From: an uncultured Verrucomicrobiales bacterium
GTDB lineage: Bacteria; Verrucomicrobiota; Verrucomicrobiia; Verrucomicrobiales; Akkermansiaceae
Direction: 5' to 3'
Assembly: GCA_937958875.1 (NCBI GenBank)
Contig: CALGMJ010000111.1
Span: 1-46,803, forward strand
DNA length: 46,803 nt
Under the pieces are notes generated by a model. The model saw only the letters and a program-made list of their open reading frames with translations. It was not told where the DNA came from and searched no databases. Every line of letters begins with the position of its first letter. The first letter of the stretch is position 1. The position numbers and the translations under genes were made by a program. This document shows, one piece after another, positions 15,672 to 25,700 of this stretch.

Positions 15672-17597
15672 TTATTGAACGAAGATGAACTCGTGGGTGG
15701 AGACTAAAGCTGAGACTAGATTCTGATAACTCTCGCGGCTGCCATCAATGACATCACGCATGAGCATATTCATTTCCTTCTCGCTCGGTGGGCGACTTAG
15801 GATTGCGTAGTAAATATAGCGTACTTTATCAGCATCGGTAGCTCCAGCTTTGAGAGCATCATAAACGGCTGCTCCCTTATTACTCACTACCATGTCTTCT
15901 ACATGGCCATTCATGATCTGAAGCACTTGAGCGATGTTTGCTTCCGTGGTCGACTCATTAATAAGTTTTCGGCTCGATTGGCCGAACTCACGAATAAGAT
16001 GCCCGGCAGGAGCTGGAGATTCCAGTTCTGATGCTCGTGCCAGTCCTTTTGCCGGACCAGGAACTCCACCGCGGCCCATCATGTTCATTCCCATGCTCAT
16101 ACTCATGCCAGCATTTTTCTCTTTCTCGCTTGAGGCACTCTGGCTGTTAAATCCTTCTAAAAGCTGATCCATATAAGCGACGTATGCTTTGGGGTCAGAC
16201 ATGGAAGCGATGTCCTGACCTACTTGAGACATGGTTTTCTGTCCCACCATACGTGCTTTGCCACGATAGTAGATGATGTCACCGAACTGACGCTTAGCCG
16301 TCTTATCAGGATTTCCTGTAACAAGAGTAACTAGAGAGTCCCAAACCTGCTCCGCACTCATACGCTCGAGTTGACGCCCATTAAATGCCTGAGGCACTCC
16401 TGCATCAAATGCCTTCGCATTTGCCGCAAATTGAAATGTCTTGGTGAGCATGAGCACATTCTGAAATGCCTTGAGATCATACTCGAGTTCCTTGAGGAGG
16501 CGTTTCAGGTAATCCGTCAGCGCCGGAGAAAGCGTAGTCGAAGCCACACGATATTCATCTACTGGAGCAGTGAGAGGACTTCCCATGACCCGTTCCCACA
16601 TGCGATTTACCGTGATGTAATCAAAGTGGTCGTTTTCATTTGTCATCCAGTCAGCGAATTTGAGCCTGGATTTTCCAGCATCGCGCTTTCCAGAGCTTAG
16701 CCTCCGCCCAAACTTAGTCTTTCCACGGATAAGTTCACCGGGTTTTCCATCGCGATATTGATAATCTCTAGGTAGAGCGATCTCGCCTTCTCCACCATTT
16801 CCTACCGTATGGTAGTGCACGTTATCACGGAGCCAAACGAGCATGTCCCCGTATTTTCCACGACGCCAATCAGGGTCATCGATATAGTCGATCACCTTTC
16901 GGTAAATCCCCTGATTCATTTCCTTCTGGCCACTAATGAAGGCTGCCATCTCAAAGAAATCGATTCGTTCCCATTCATTGACAGGACTATCGTGACATTG
17001 CGCGCACTCAAAACGTTCGCCCGTAAAGATCTGAAGCGAAATCGAAAGATTATCGAGCGGCATTCCCTTATCACGCGAATAAAAACCGACGGCTCCATTT
17101 CCGGGAGACCAGGCATTTCCGGTCGCTCCGACCAACTTTCTCACAAAGACATCCCAAGGCATATTGTCCTTCACCGCCTCATAGACGAATTGGATGTATG
17201 GGTAAGCAGTGTAGTAACCCTGACCGCGAGTTTCCTCGAGAATCCGTAGCAGATCGAAAATATAATTCTGCATATGGCTACGGTAGCCATCTGTTCCAAG
17301 TAAGTATGAGACTAGAATAGCGCGCTTATTTTCATCCTGAATCTCGAGAAAATTTTGTGCCTCTTTTAAAGTAGGAATACGCCCTGCCCCAACGAGAAAA
17401 GTCCGACGCAGAAAGGTTCCATCATCGACAACCTGAGGCACCTTCAGTCGCTTACTTTTGAAAATTTCGGCGACATGTTTGTCGACCTGCCAGGCTGCTT
17501 TTTTCAATGCCTCAGGCGATTTAGCCTCAGAAGGCTTTGCATCTGCGCTGAATAGAACCCCCGCCATGGTGAAGACGGAGACGATTAAAGATTTCAT
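15672..17597 (-). CDS. DUF1549/DUF1553 domain protein with CxxCH motif
   Basis: A 641-residue exported protein with a signal peptide (MKSLIVSVFTMAGVLFSADA). A DUF1549 region (FLRRTFLVGAGRIPTLKEAQ onward) is followed by ECAQCHDSPVNEWE, a CxxCH sequence that could bind heme c, and then by DUF1553 (FADWMTNENDHFDYITVNRM and a C-terminal YYAILSRPPSEKEMNML). A Met/Gly-rich stretch interrupts the C-terminal part (MSMSMGMNMMGRGG), which could be a metal-binding or merely low-complexity insert. It is the first gene of a two-gene operon with DUF1501. The upstream gap 17598-17780 holds no gene and separates it from a divergent protease gene. Confidence 0.92.
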   Translation of the reverse strand: MKSLIVSVFTMAGVLFSADAKPSEAKSPEALKKAAWQVDKHVAEIFKSKRLKVPQVVDDGTFLRRTFLVGAGRIPTLKEAQNFLEIQDENKRAILVSYLLGTDGYRSHMQNYIFDLLRILEETRGQGYYTAYPYIQFVYEAVKDNMPWDVFVRKLVGATGNAWSPGNGAVGFYSRDKGMPLDNLSISLQIFTGERFECAQCHDSPVNEWERIDFFEMAAFISGQKEMNQGIYRKVIDYIDDPDWRRGKYGDMLVWLRDNVHYHTVGNGGEGEIALPRDYQYRDGKPGELIRGKTKFGRRLSSGKRDAGKSRLKFADWMTNENDHFDYITVNRMWERVMGSPLTAPVDEYRVASTTLSPALTDYLKRLLKELEYDLKAFQNVLMLTKTFQFAANAKAFDAGVPQAFNGRQLERMSAEQVWDSLVTLVTGNPDKTAKRQFGDIIYYRGKARMVGQKTMSQVGQDIASMSDPKAYVAYMDQLLEGFNSQSASSEKEKNAGMSMSMGMNMMGRGGVPGPAKGLARASELESPAPAGHLIREFGQSSRKLINESTTEANIAQVLQIMNGHVEDMVVSNKGAAVYDALKAGATDADKVRYIYYAILSRPPSEKEMNMLMRDVIDGSRESYQNLVSALVSTHEFIFVQ

Positions 17598-17780
17598 AGA
17601 TTGAGAATAAGGGTGTGTGACTTAATTTATCATCAAGCCATTGCTAAGATTAACAATTCTCAAACCATGCTGTCAAACCGGCAGGCCTAGTCCTTCGGCC
17701 TAGCGATTATCGAGCAATCGATAGAATATTTCTCGAGACCTTATTTTTCAGAGTGAAATCGACACTTCCGTCTTGCCCCC

Positions 17781-19064
17781 ATGAAAGTGCTCGGCAAGCT
17801 CCCGGGCATGGGACTTGAATTCAATCCACTCGCAATTTCTCTCCTGATCGCCCTGCTGGCGTTCTGGAAGCTAGACTTCATCGCCACCCTGCTAGGGATG
17901 AAACATCTCTCACCAGAGCTCCCGGAAGAATTTCGAGGAGTCTGGGACGATGAAAAATACGCCAAAGCTCAGAAATACGAAATCGCACAAGCTCAGTTTG
18001 GTATTTCCTCTGGAGTCTTTTCCATCGCAACGCTTCTGATCTTCTGGCTCGCCGGAGGATTTGGCTGGCTAGATGGCGTCGTGCGAGGCTTTGGCTACGG
18101 CTCCATCACCTCTGGCCTCATTTTCATGGGCTTACTTTACTTAGGAAGCTGGCTACTCTCACTCCCCTTCGATCTCTACCACACCTTTGTCCTCGAGGAG
18201 CGCTTTGGCTTTAATAAAACCACCGCGAGCACCTACGTCAGTGATCAGATCAAATCTCACCTCATGACCGCAATTTTAGGTGGTGGTATTCTGGCCCTCA
18301 TTCTCTGGATCTTTGATTCGGTAGAAAATGCGTGGCTCTGGGCCTGGCTCGCCTTCACCGTCATCTCCCTCGCCCTCACCTACTTGGCGCCATCTCTCAT
18401 CCTCCCTCTTTTTAACAAATTCTCTCCCCTCGAAGATGAAAAGCTGAATCAGGCAATCCAGAGCATGGCGAAAAAATGCGAATTCCCCCTCACTGAAATT
18501 TCAGTCATGGATGGCTCAAAGCGATCTTCGAAATCAAACGCGTTTTTCACCGGCTTTGGAAAACGAAAAAAAATCGCCCTTTTCGACACCCTGATCGAGA
18601 GCCAAAGCACGGACGAGCTTGTCGCCGTTCTCGCTCACGAAATTGGTCATTTTAAAAAGAAGCACATCGTCCAGCGGCTGGTCCTCTCCATGATCCAGAC
18701 TGCAGTCATTTTCTTCCTCCTCGGCATGGCAACCAATCCTGAAAGTGGGCTCGGAAAACAACTCTTCGCCGCCTTTGGAGCACTCCCCTCACACTACATG
18801 GGACTCGCACTCTTCATGATTCTCTTTAAGCCAGTCTCCCGCATTCTTTCCATCCTGATGAACATTCTCTCTCGCAAGCATGAATTCGAGGCAGATGAAT
18901 ACGCAGCCCGCGCGCAGGACACCCCGGAACATCTCATCACTGCGCTGAAAAAACTTTCCGCCAATAACCTCTCAAACCTCACCCCACACCCTCTCGAGGT
19001 TTTCCTCGATTACTCGCACCCACCCGTACTGGTTCGTATTGAGGCGCTTAAAAAGTTCGCTTAA
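17781..19064 (+). CDS. M48 family membrane metalloprotease, Ste24/CAAX prenyl protease 1 type
   Basis: A 427-residue polytopic membrane protease. The zinc site is HEIGH at residues 286-290 within VLAHEIGHFKKKH, with the third ligand in EFEADEYAAR. The C-terminal SHPPVLVRIEAL also matches Ste24 proteins, and several membrane helices precede the catalytic core. Bacterial members are thought to act in membrane protein quality control, since CAAX prenylation is absent. The gene converges on the aminotransferase gene with a 4-bp overlap of the two stop codons. Confidence 0.93.
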   Translation: MKVLGKLPGMGLEFNPLAISLLIALLAFWKLDFIATLLGMKHLSPELPEEFRGVWDDEKYAKAQKYEIAQAQFGISSGVFSIATLLIFWLAGGFGWLDGVVRGFGYGSITSGLIFMGLLYLGSWLLSLPFDLYHTFVLEERFGFNKTTASTYVSDQIKSHLMTAILGGGILALILWIFDSVENAWLWAWLAFTVISLALTYLAPSLILPLFNKFSPLEDEKLNQAIQSMAKKCEFPLTEISVMDGSKRSSKSNAFFTGFGKRKKIALFDTLIESQSTDELVAVLAHEIGHFKKKHIVQRLVLSMIQTAVIFFLLGMATNPESGLGKQLFAAFGALPSHYMGLALFMILFKPVSRILSILMNILSRKHEFEADEYAARAQDTPEHLITALKKLSANNLSNLTPHPLEVFLDYSHPPVLVRIEALKKFA

Positions 19065-19843
19065 GCTTCGATCATGTCATCGAGTCGTTTTCTCACCTTA
19101 AGAAAGCGGCTCGATGGTTCATCTCCCAGTGAGCGCTGCCCCAACGCACCGACCCATTGCACCCTCCTCATCGAACTCACGAGCCAGATCTCGGAAGCTT
19201 CATCCAGCGCTGATAGCGGCCAGCGCCCCTCTTTAATCTCAGGGAGAAATTCTAAAATGATCTCACGCGTCACCCCAGCGAGACATCCCGTCTCTAATGC
19301 AGGCGTTCGAATCTCGCCATTCACGACAAAAAAGAAATTCGAAAGACTCGCCTCGCAGAGATCACCAGCCGTATTTGTCCGAATTGCCTCATCTGCTCCC
19401 TGCGCTTGAGCCATTTCCAGTGCGAGAAAATTTTCTGCATAAGAAGCGCTTTTCGCCTGAGACAAGGGACTTTTCTCATTAATTGGTAAATCCACCACTA
19501 TTGCAGTCGTCGTCATCGGCGCCTCTGCCACAGGCTTTGCCGTCATCAATAGGTTTCCCTCCGCAGTCAACGTGACCCTCACCCGCGCCAGCGCACAACA
19601 CGGCGGATTCGCTAAAATCACCTCACGCATCGCCGACTCAACCTCGGCTAGGTCCGGCATTTTGATCCCTAAAATTTCAGCTGAACGCTCAAAGCGCTTT
19701 CGGTGACGCGGCCATGCAAAAACCTTCCCGCGCACTGCGAGCATCGTTTCAAAAACGCTACGTCCCACCAGAAATCCCGGATCAAAAGGCGAAATACGCA
19801 CCTCCTCCTCAGGAATCAATCGCCCATTTTGCCACACGATCAT
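19061..19843 (-). CDS. Class IV aminotransferase, aminodeoxychorismate lyase/D-amino acid transaminase-like
   Basis: A PLP-dependent fold-type IV enzyme of 260 residues. Visible features are the opening VWQNGRLIPEEEVRISPFDPGF, the PLP lysine region SQAKSASYAENFLA, and GDLCEASLSNFFFV, which carries the conserved Glu and Asn contacts. It could be 4-amino-4-deoxychorismate lyase (PabC, folate pathway), a branched-chain or a D-amino acid transaminase; the sequence does not decide. An in-frame ATG at 19906 would overlap the divergent AcpH gene, so the ATG at 19843 (MIVWQNG) is chosen, leaving 39 bp between the two starts. Confidence 0.88.
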   Translation of the reverse strand: MIVWQNGRLIPEEEVRISPFDPGFLVGRSVFETMLAVRGKVFAWPRHRKRFERSAEILGIKMPDLAEVESAMREVILANPPCCALARVRVTLTAEGNLLMTAKPVAEAPMTTTAIVVDLPINEKSPLSQAKSASYAENFLALEMAQAQGADEAIRTNTAGDLCEASLSNFFFVVNGEIRTPALETGCLAGVTREIILEFLPEIKEGRWPLSALDEASEIWLVSSMRRVQWVGALGQRSLGDEPSSRFLKVRKRLDDMIEA

Positions 19844-19870
19844 CGACACTACGCTAACCAACCGATAGTT

Positions 19871-19875
19871 AAGGA
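19871..19875 (+). promoter_or_regulatory. Shine-Dalgarno sequence for a TTG start
   Basis: AAGGA lies 7 nt before the TTG at 19883, and this pairing decides the start of the AcpH-like gene. Such clear ribosome binding sites are uncommon in this window. Confidence 0.65.
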
Positions 19876-19882
19876 ACAAGCT

Positions 19883-20488
19883 TTGAACTTCCTCGCTCAC
19901 TTCCACCTCGCCCAGCCTACTGATGCCTCCCGTGTCGGGGCACTCTTAGGCGACTTCGTCCGCGGCACCCCAGAAAGCCTGAGTTCACAATTCTCTGATG
20001 ACCTTATCCAAGGCATCATGCTACATCGCGCCGTCGACCGTTTTACCGATAGTCACCCCATCTTTCTCGCCAGTAAAAAATTTCTATCTCCTGAAAGAAA
20101 ACGCTTCGCGGGCATTATCGTAGACGTCTTTTTTGACCATTTTCTCGCTCATAATTGGCAACAGTTTTCCCCCATAAAACTCGACCGATTCATCTCAGAA
20201 ATCCACCTCCTACTCGAGCGCCGGGGAGACTGGCTCACCCCTGAACTCCAAGCCCTCGTTCCTCGCATGGAAGCCGAAAACTGGCTCGGAACCTATGCTA
20301 CTATCGAAGGGCTCGCCCTCACCTTTCGGCGCATCAGCACTCGGCGCGACTTTCTCACCCCTCTCGTCGGGGCAGAAGAAGATCTCACCGCGCACTACCA
20401 GTCTTTCTCCCGGGCATTTCTCGAATTTTATCCTGAGATTATGAGCTACGCTCAAAAATTTTCCGCCCCAACATTGCCGTCGCAATAA
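19883..20488 (+). CDS. acpH: Acyl carrier protein phosphodiesterase (AcpH, DUF479 family)
   Basis: A 201-residue HD-like hydrolase that removes 4'-phosphopantetheine from holo-ACP. The N-terminus (NFLAHFHLA after the initiator) and LLGDFVRGTPESL are hallmarks. Metal-binding residues lie in GIMLHRAVDRFTDSHP and in VDVFFDHFLAHNW. No ATG fits the family N-terminus; a TTG preceded by AAGGA does, and gives a length close to the roughly 193 residues of E. coli AcpH. Its 3' end overlaps the convergent MFS gene by 50 bp. The substrate ACP is encoded 6 kb away in this window. Confidence 0.88.
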   Translation: MNFLAHFHLAQPTDASRVGALLGDFVRGTPESLSSQFSDDLIQGIMLHRAVDRFTDSHPIFLASKKFLSPERKRFAGIIVDVFFDHFLAHNWQQFSPIKLDRFISEIHLLLERRGDWLTPELQALVPRMEAENWLGTYATIEGLALTFRRISTRRDFLTPLVGAEEDLTAHYQSFSRAFLEFYPEIMSYAQKFSAPTLPSQ

Positions 20489-21635
20489 CGATTAAGGAAG
20501 CACCAGTCATCGCCACCCACTTCGGCCCGATCGCCGACGCGATTTGAAAGGATACAAACGGAGCCACCACCCCACGGCATCCGGTTAAAAAAGTATGCAC
20601 ACTCATATACTCGGCCACATGCTCGCCCTCAGCGAACTTGGTCACCCAGAGAGCCCATACCACATTGGCTCCTGCCCGAGCGACTCCGTGAAGACCAATC
20701 CCAAGATATAAAGCCCACATCCCATCTCCGAGGTAGTAACAAAGGATTCCAGCAGCGAAGATAAGATTCAAAATCGCTCGTAAAAAATAAAAATTCATCC
20801 GGTCAAAGAATCGCCCCCACACCAGAACAAAAATTAAAAAGACGGACTCAGGAATCACCGTCGTAATAAAGCTCACCTCTCCCTCATTAAGACTAAAGCC
20901 ATACTGCTCATTAGTGATGTATTCTACGAAGAGCGAATAGCTCAGCATATTTCCAAAACCTAGGACCATCCAGGAAATGAGAAGTTTACGGAAATCTCGA
21001 TCCGCAACTGCATGCCGAAAGGCATCAAAAAGTTTCGTTGATTGAGCTCCCGTGAGATCGACGCGTTGAATCATCAAGACGCATCCAGCCATCAGGATAC
21101 TGGCGACAGCGTATGACCTTAGAACGAGCGGGTAGTCTGCTAGTGAGCGAGTCAGAATCCAGCCAAATACCAGAGCAGCTAATACCGCGAATAGCTTCCT
21201 TACAAACGCCGTCATCGCAAACAAGCTCCCCCGCTTTTTTTCAGGATAATGCTGCTGATAAATCTGCGCAAAGAGCGGCGGAGTTAAAGTAATCCCTATA
21301 AGCCCAAATAACATCCCCGCGAGATAAATTTCAAAGCGATCACCCGCAAAAGAAGCCACTCCAAAACCCACTCCAGAAAGACCAAAAATAAATGCTAATA
21401 CCGTGTTCGCAGAAACCCCACTTCGTCGAACAAACTGCACAATAAAGAGGCTCAATAAAAGCCCCACACTAGGAATCGCTACCAGAGAAGCCTTTGCCTG
21501 TGGACCAGCGTCAAAAATTCGATCAGCCAGTAGTATTGCAAAAGTCGTACCTACAGTTTCAGTCACTCCAGTAGGAATGGCACGGGCAGTATCCCACACG
21601 AATGTCCGCTTCTGCACATCAGACACCCTCACCAT
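20439..21635 (-). CDS. Major facilitator superfamily transporter
   Basis: A 398-residue protein with about twelve hydrophobic segments and the short charged loops typical of MFS permeases (for example YQQHYPEKKRGSLFAMTAFV between segments 4 and 5). The substrate is not evident. The C-terminus overlaps the convergent AcpH gene, and the N-terminus overlaps the end of the upstream heme A synthase gene by 17 bp, so the two minus-strand genes are probably cotranscribed. AGGAAGG abuts the ATG at 21635; a GTG at 21626 would have better spacing to this site and may be the real start. Confidence 0.82.
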   Translation of the reverse strand: MVRVSDVQKRTFVWDTARAIPTGVTETVGTTFAILLADRIFDAGPQAKASLVAIPSVGLLLSLFIVQFVRRSGVSANTVLAFIFGLSGVGFGVASFAGDRFEIYLAGMLFGLIGITLTPPLFAQIYQQHYPEKKRGSLFAMTAFVRKLFAVLAALVFGWILTRSLADYPLVLRSYAVASILMAGCVLMIQRVDLTGAQSTKLFDAFRHAVADRDFRKLLISWMVLGFGNMLSYSLFVEYITNEQYGFSLNEGEVSFITTVIPESVFLIFVLVWGRFFDRMNFYFLRAILNLIFAAGILCYYLGDGMWALYLGIGLHGVARAGANVVWALWVTKFAEGEHVAEYMSVHTFLTGCRGVVAPFVSFQIASAIGPKWVAMTGASLIVIATAMLGRKIFERSS

Positions 21636-22605
21636 CCTTCCTAGCAGCTAACCACCAGTAGAAGACCAGACTAATCAGCACTCCAGCCAAACCGACATGC
21701 AACACCTGCGTCACCTCATGAATTCCTGCATAACTCAGGACTATCCCCATAATCATTAGAATAAAAACCACCGCTAACGTCGCTCTCGGCACCCTTCCCT
21801 GCCAGCCGACTTTCACCCCCAGATAGAGAGCTACTAGAAGAATGGACCAAGAAAAACTCCGGTGCGCCAGAAACCACCACGAATCTTGAATCTGATGAAT
21901 CCACTGCGGGCGTGAAGCCGTCCCATACTCCATCTGCAAATGATCAGTCATCTCTCTTACCTGAGATCCCATAAACCACTCCACCATGACACAAGCTAGT
22001 AGAACAAAAACCGCTTTCCGACCTGGACCACGAATCACTGGCCGCGCGCCCTCTCCTCCTGCCCAGATGATATAAACCAGAAAGAATAAAAGTAAAAAAG
22101 CCAGTGCCATATGCACGGTCACCACCCCTGCCCTCAGCCCGCTCGCCACCACTGCAATGCCAAAAAGAGCATTCAGCACCGTCACCCCCAGTGATGCAAA
22201 GGCTAGTTTTCGAATCCGAAGTGGCGTCTTCTTTTGAAAGTACGAAACTCCCGCAAGAACGAGCACCGAAAGCAACATTGGCAGCGCTAACAAGCGATTG
22301 ATATACTCAATCCAAACATGCTTCGGATTAAACTCCGCCATCAGTGAATCTGCCGAAATTTCATCTGGATCTCGCCCAAAACGCTTTGCTGATTTTTTAA
22401 AACGGGGGATCTTTTCCTCAAGCTGAGCAACATCTACCTGATCCCGATGAGTGGGCGGAATGAGTTTACCCCAGCACGTCGGCCAGTCAGGGCACCCGAG
22501 CCCTGACCCTGTCACCCGCACCACAGCGCCTGCTAAAATCAGCAGTACCAGCATCACCAGAGAAATAAAAGCGAATCGCTGCACTCCAGATTGTTTCACG
22601 GCCAA
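21619..22605 (-). CDS. COX15/CtaA-type heme A synthase
   Basis: A 328-residue, eight-helix membrane protein that oxidises the C8 methyl of heme O to make heme A for cytochrome oxidase. Family features are AGAVVRVTGSGLGCPDWPTC with a Cys pair (Cys38, Cys44), VTVHMALAFLLL, LAHRSFSWS and VLHVGLAGVL, which supply three His ligands. The first His motif, normally ExxxH, reads EYINR (Glu100 to Arg104), so Asn occupies the expected His position. This variant is consistent with a subgroup that I recall from Bacteroidetes-like sequences, but that has not been checked here. No cytochrome oxidase subunit gene is in the window. Confidence 0.9.
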   Translation of the reverse strand: MAVKQSGVQRFAFISLVMLVLLILAGAVVRVTGSGLGCPDWPTCWGKLIPPTHRDQVDVAQLEEKIPRFKKSAKRFGRDPDEISADSLMAEFNPKHVWIEYINRLLALPMLLSVLVLAGVSYFQKKTPLRIRKLAFASLGVTVLNALFGIAVVASGLRAGVVTVHMALAFLLLFFLVYIIWAGGEGARPVIRGPGRKAVFVLLACVMVEWFMGSQVREMTDHLQMEYGTASRPQWIHQIQDSWWFLAHRSFSWSILLVALYLGVKVGWQGRVPRATLAVVFILMIMGIVLSYAGIHEVTQVLHVGLAGVLISLVFYWWLAARKDGEGV

Positions 22606-22783
22606 AACCTAGCCAGTCCGGCTCAATAAACAAGACCTGTCCCTGACTGACTTAAACCTGAAGAACTCCTACCGGAGAGCCATATAAAAATTCACCTTCT
22701 CTCATTACATTTCATTTTTGGTTAATTTCTTTGACCTCCTTCCTCTGACTTTCCGCTTCTGAGAGTAACAAGACTTACTCTTC
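22606..22783. other. Divergent intergenic region
   Basis: The 178 bp between the heme A synthase start and the FG-GAP protein start contains no ORF with support. It must hold promoters in both directions. No clear operator repeats are seen. Confidence 0.35.
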
Positions 22784-25700
22784 ATGAATCGTTATCTTTC
22801 TTACCTAGTCGGTATCGCCCTTACTGGTCTTGCCAGTGCTACCCCACTCTTTTTTCCCAGCCAGCGCTTCGAACGCCCCATCAACTTCAACTCACCTGAC
22901 ACGCCTGAACTTAACGCTTTTGGCTCTTCCTTAGCTCTAGAAAATTCGTTCTTATTGATTGGTTCCGAAGGTGGTCGCGCGGGAAACGACCCTGAGGCAA
23001 ACCATCCTTACTTCGGCGCTGCTTTTACAACCGAAAGAGAAAGCTCAGGATGGAGTTCGCTGACCCGAAGTGTCCTGAGGTTTCCTGATGGTGTTCCAAA
23101 TCAATATGGAAGAGCGATCGCGATCTCTGGAGACACTATCGTCATTGGTGCTCCCGGGCGCGATAACACAGACCTCCCAGGCATTAAAGATAGTGCTGGA
23201 GAAGCCTTTGTTTATCGCCTGGCTAATAACATCTGGACCCTTGAACAAATTTTAACTCCCAGCAATCCGGGAGCCAATGATGCCTTCGGTAGCGCTGTCG
23301 CTATTTCAGGTGACCTCATCGTTATTGGAGCTCCTCTGGAAGATAGTGCAGCTACTCAAATCAATGGAGATGAAAGCGATAATAGCGCCGCAGACACAGG
23401 AGCGGCATACGTCTTCACAAGAGATAACAACACCTGGAGTCAACAAGCCTACCTAAAACCAATCAATGCTGAAACAGGAGACGAATTCGGCCGCACCGTC
23501 GCAGTGAATGGGGATACGGTCATCGTTAGCTCCCCCTTTGAAGACAGCTCTACGAACGGCATTGATGGAGATGACACCGATAATTCACTGAGTAATTCTG
23601 GTGCCCTTTACGCCTTCACACGCTTTGGGACATTCTGGTTTCAGGAAGCCTATCTTAAAGCCTCAAACCCTGGCATCGATGACCACTTTGGCAGCAACAT
23701 CGCCTTTAATGGGATAGATCTGATTGTTGGTGTTCCTCAAGAAGACAGTGCTGCGACCGGCCTCAATGGCGACCAATTCAATAACAACAGCCCAGATGCT
23801 GGAGCTGCTTACCTTTTCCAACGAATCAGCGAAATCTGGAGTCAGTCGCTTTATCTCAAAGCCTCAAACACCAGTGCTGGCGATCGCTTCGGAGAATCTG
23901 TTGCCATCTCAGGAAATCGCCTCTTAGTCGGAGCGACTGGGGAAGACAGTGACAGTCTCGGCCTCAATGGTGACCAAACAAACGATGACCTAAGCAATTC
24001 CGGAGCCGCCTACCTCTTCCTAAAAATCCAGAACATCTGGCAACAAGAAGCTTACCTCAAGGCAAGCGATAGCACATCACCAGCATTCGGCTCGGCAGTC
24101 GCGCTGAGTGGACAAGATGCTGCCATCAGCAACAGCGGAGATCATGTGCAAATATACACCCTCAGTGATAAGCTCTTCGTTCAAGATCAAACACTTGCAA
24201 ACGACCCTCTGACAATAGCCTCAGGAGACAGTACAAGAGATTTTGGAACTCACATTGTCGGCAACCAGAGTGACCGTAAAACGTTCACCATCCGTAACAC
24301 AGGACTCACTCCTCTCACCCAAATCACAGCCACTCTAGCGGGAGATTTCCCCGGTGATTATGAAATCGATATATCAAACTTACCCAGCACTCTGGCCAGC
24401 GGTGAAAGCGCAAGTTTCACCGTAAACTTTCTCCCAACAGACAAGCGCCTACGTCCTGCGGAAATTCAAATTCAGCGAAATAATGATCTCGAAACCCTCC
24501 CCTTCCTGATTCCACTCATCGGGCGAGGAATCGAACTCGCCGAAATCACGCTCTCAGCTCCGGACGGAAGTACGATTACCGATGGAGGTCTAGGACTCGA
24601 CTTCGGATCAGGCTTAATCGGAGAGCATTCGGCTCCTCAAACTTTCACTCTCACAAATAATGACACCGTCCCCCTTACTGGACTCAATCTGAGCAAAAAC
24701 GGCACAAATGCCGCGGACTTCCTGCTCAATCTCACAAATTTCACTCCCGACCTAGACCCTGGAGATAGTACGACTTTCACCGTTTTATTCAACCGAAACG
24801 GTGGCGGCAGACGTGGAGCTACCCTCACCCTTCAGAGTGATGATCCGGAAGAAATCCCTTTCGCCTTCGACACTGTAGGAAATGCGTTCAGTGCTCTCGA
24901 ACTAGCAGAACGCGCTTATCTAAAAGCTAGTAATACAGATGCAGACGATTCATTTGGCTACGCAGTCGCCATTGATGGTAACACCATGATCGTAGGCGCC
25001 CCTGGTGAGGATAGTTCAGGGAATGCCCCTAATACCGATGACAACGGGAATAGCCGAACTGACTCAGGAGCCGCCTACGTCTTCGTTTATGAAAATTCCG
25101 CATGGACTCAACAAGCCTACCTGAAAGCTCGTAACTCAAGTGCCGGCGACCGATTTGGCAGCGCCGTAGCGATCGATGGTGACCGTGTTTTAATCGGCTC
25201 CCCCTTGGAAGATGCTGCCACCACAGGAGTCAATGGAATCGGCGGTGACGACACCGTGCGCGATTCAGGAGCTGCCTATTTATTTATACGAAATGGCACC
25301 ACCTGGACCCAAGAAGCTTATATCAAACAAAGCAACCCAGATCTTGAAGACTACATGGGAACTTCGGTCGCACTTTCTGGTAACACTCTCGTCCTTGGAG
25401 CCCCAGGAGAAGATAGTAATGCTCAAGGGATTAATGAAAATGAGAGTGACAACACATCTGAAGCCAGCGGGGCAGCCTACCTCTTCACCCTAGAGAATGG
25501 GCTCTGGGCTCAGAGCGCTTATTTAAAAAATAGTGCTTCTGCTGCCGGGCATACCTTTGGGACAGCCGTTCAAATTTCAGGTGATATCATCGCCATCGGA
25601 GCACCTAAAAATGGTTCAGGAGCGGTCACAATTTTCACGAAAAATAACAGTAACTGGAGCGAGACGGCCATCATCACTAGCACCACTCCACGCCCTGATG

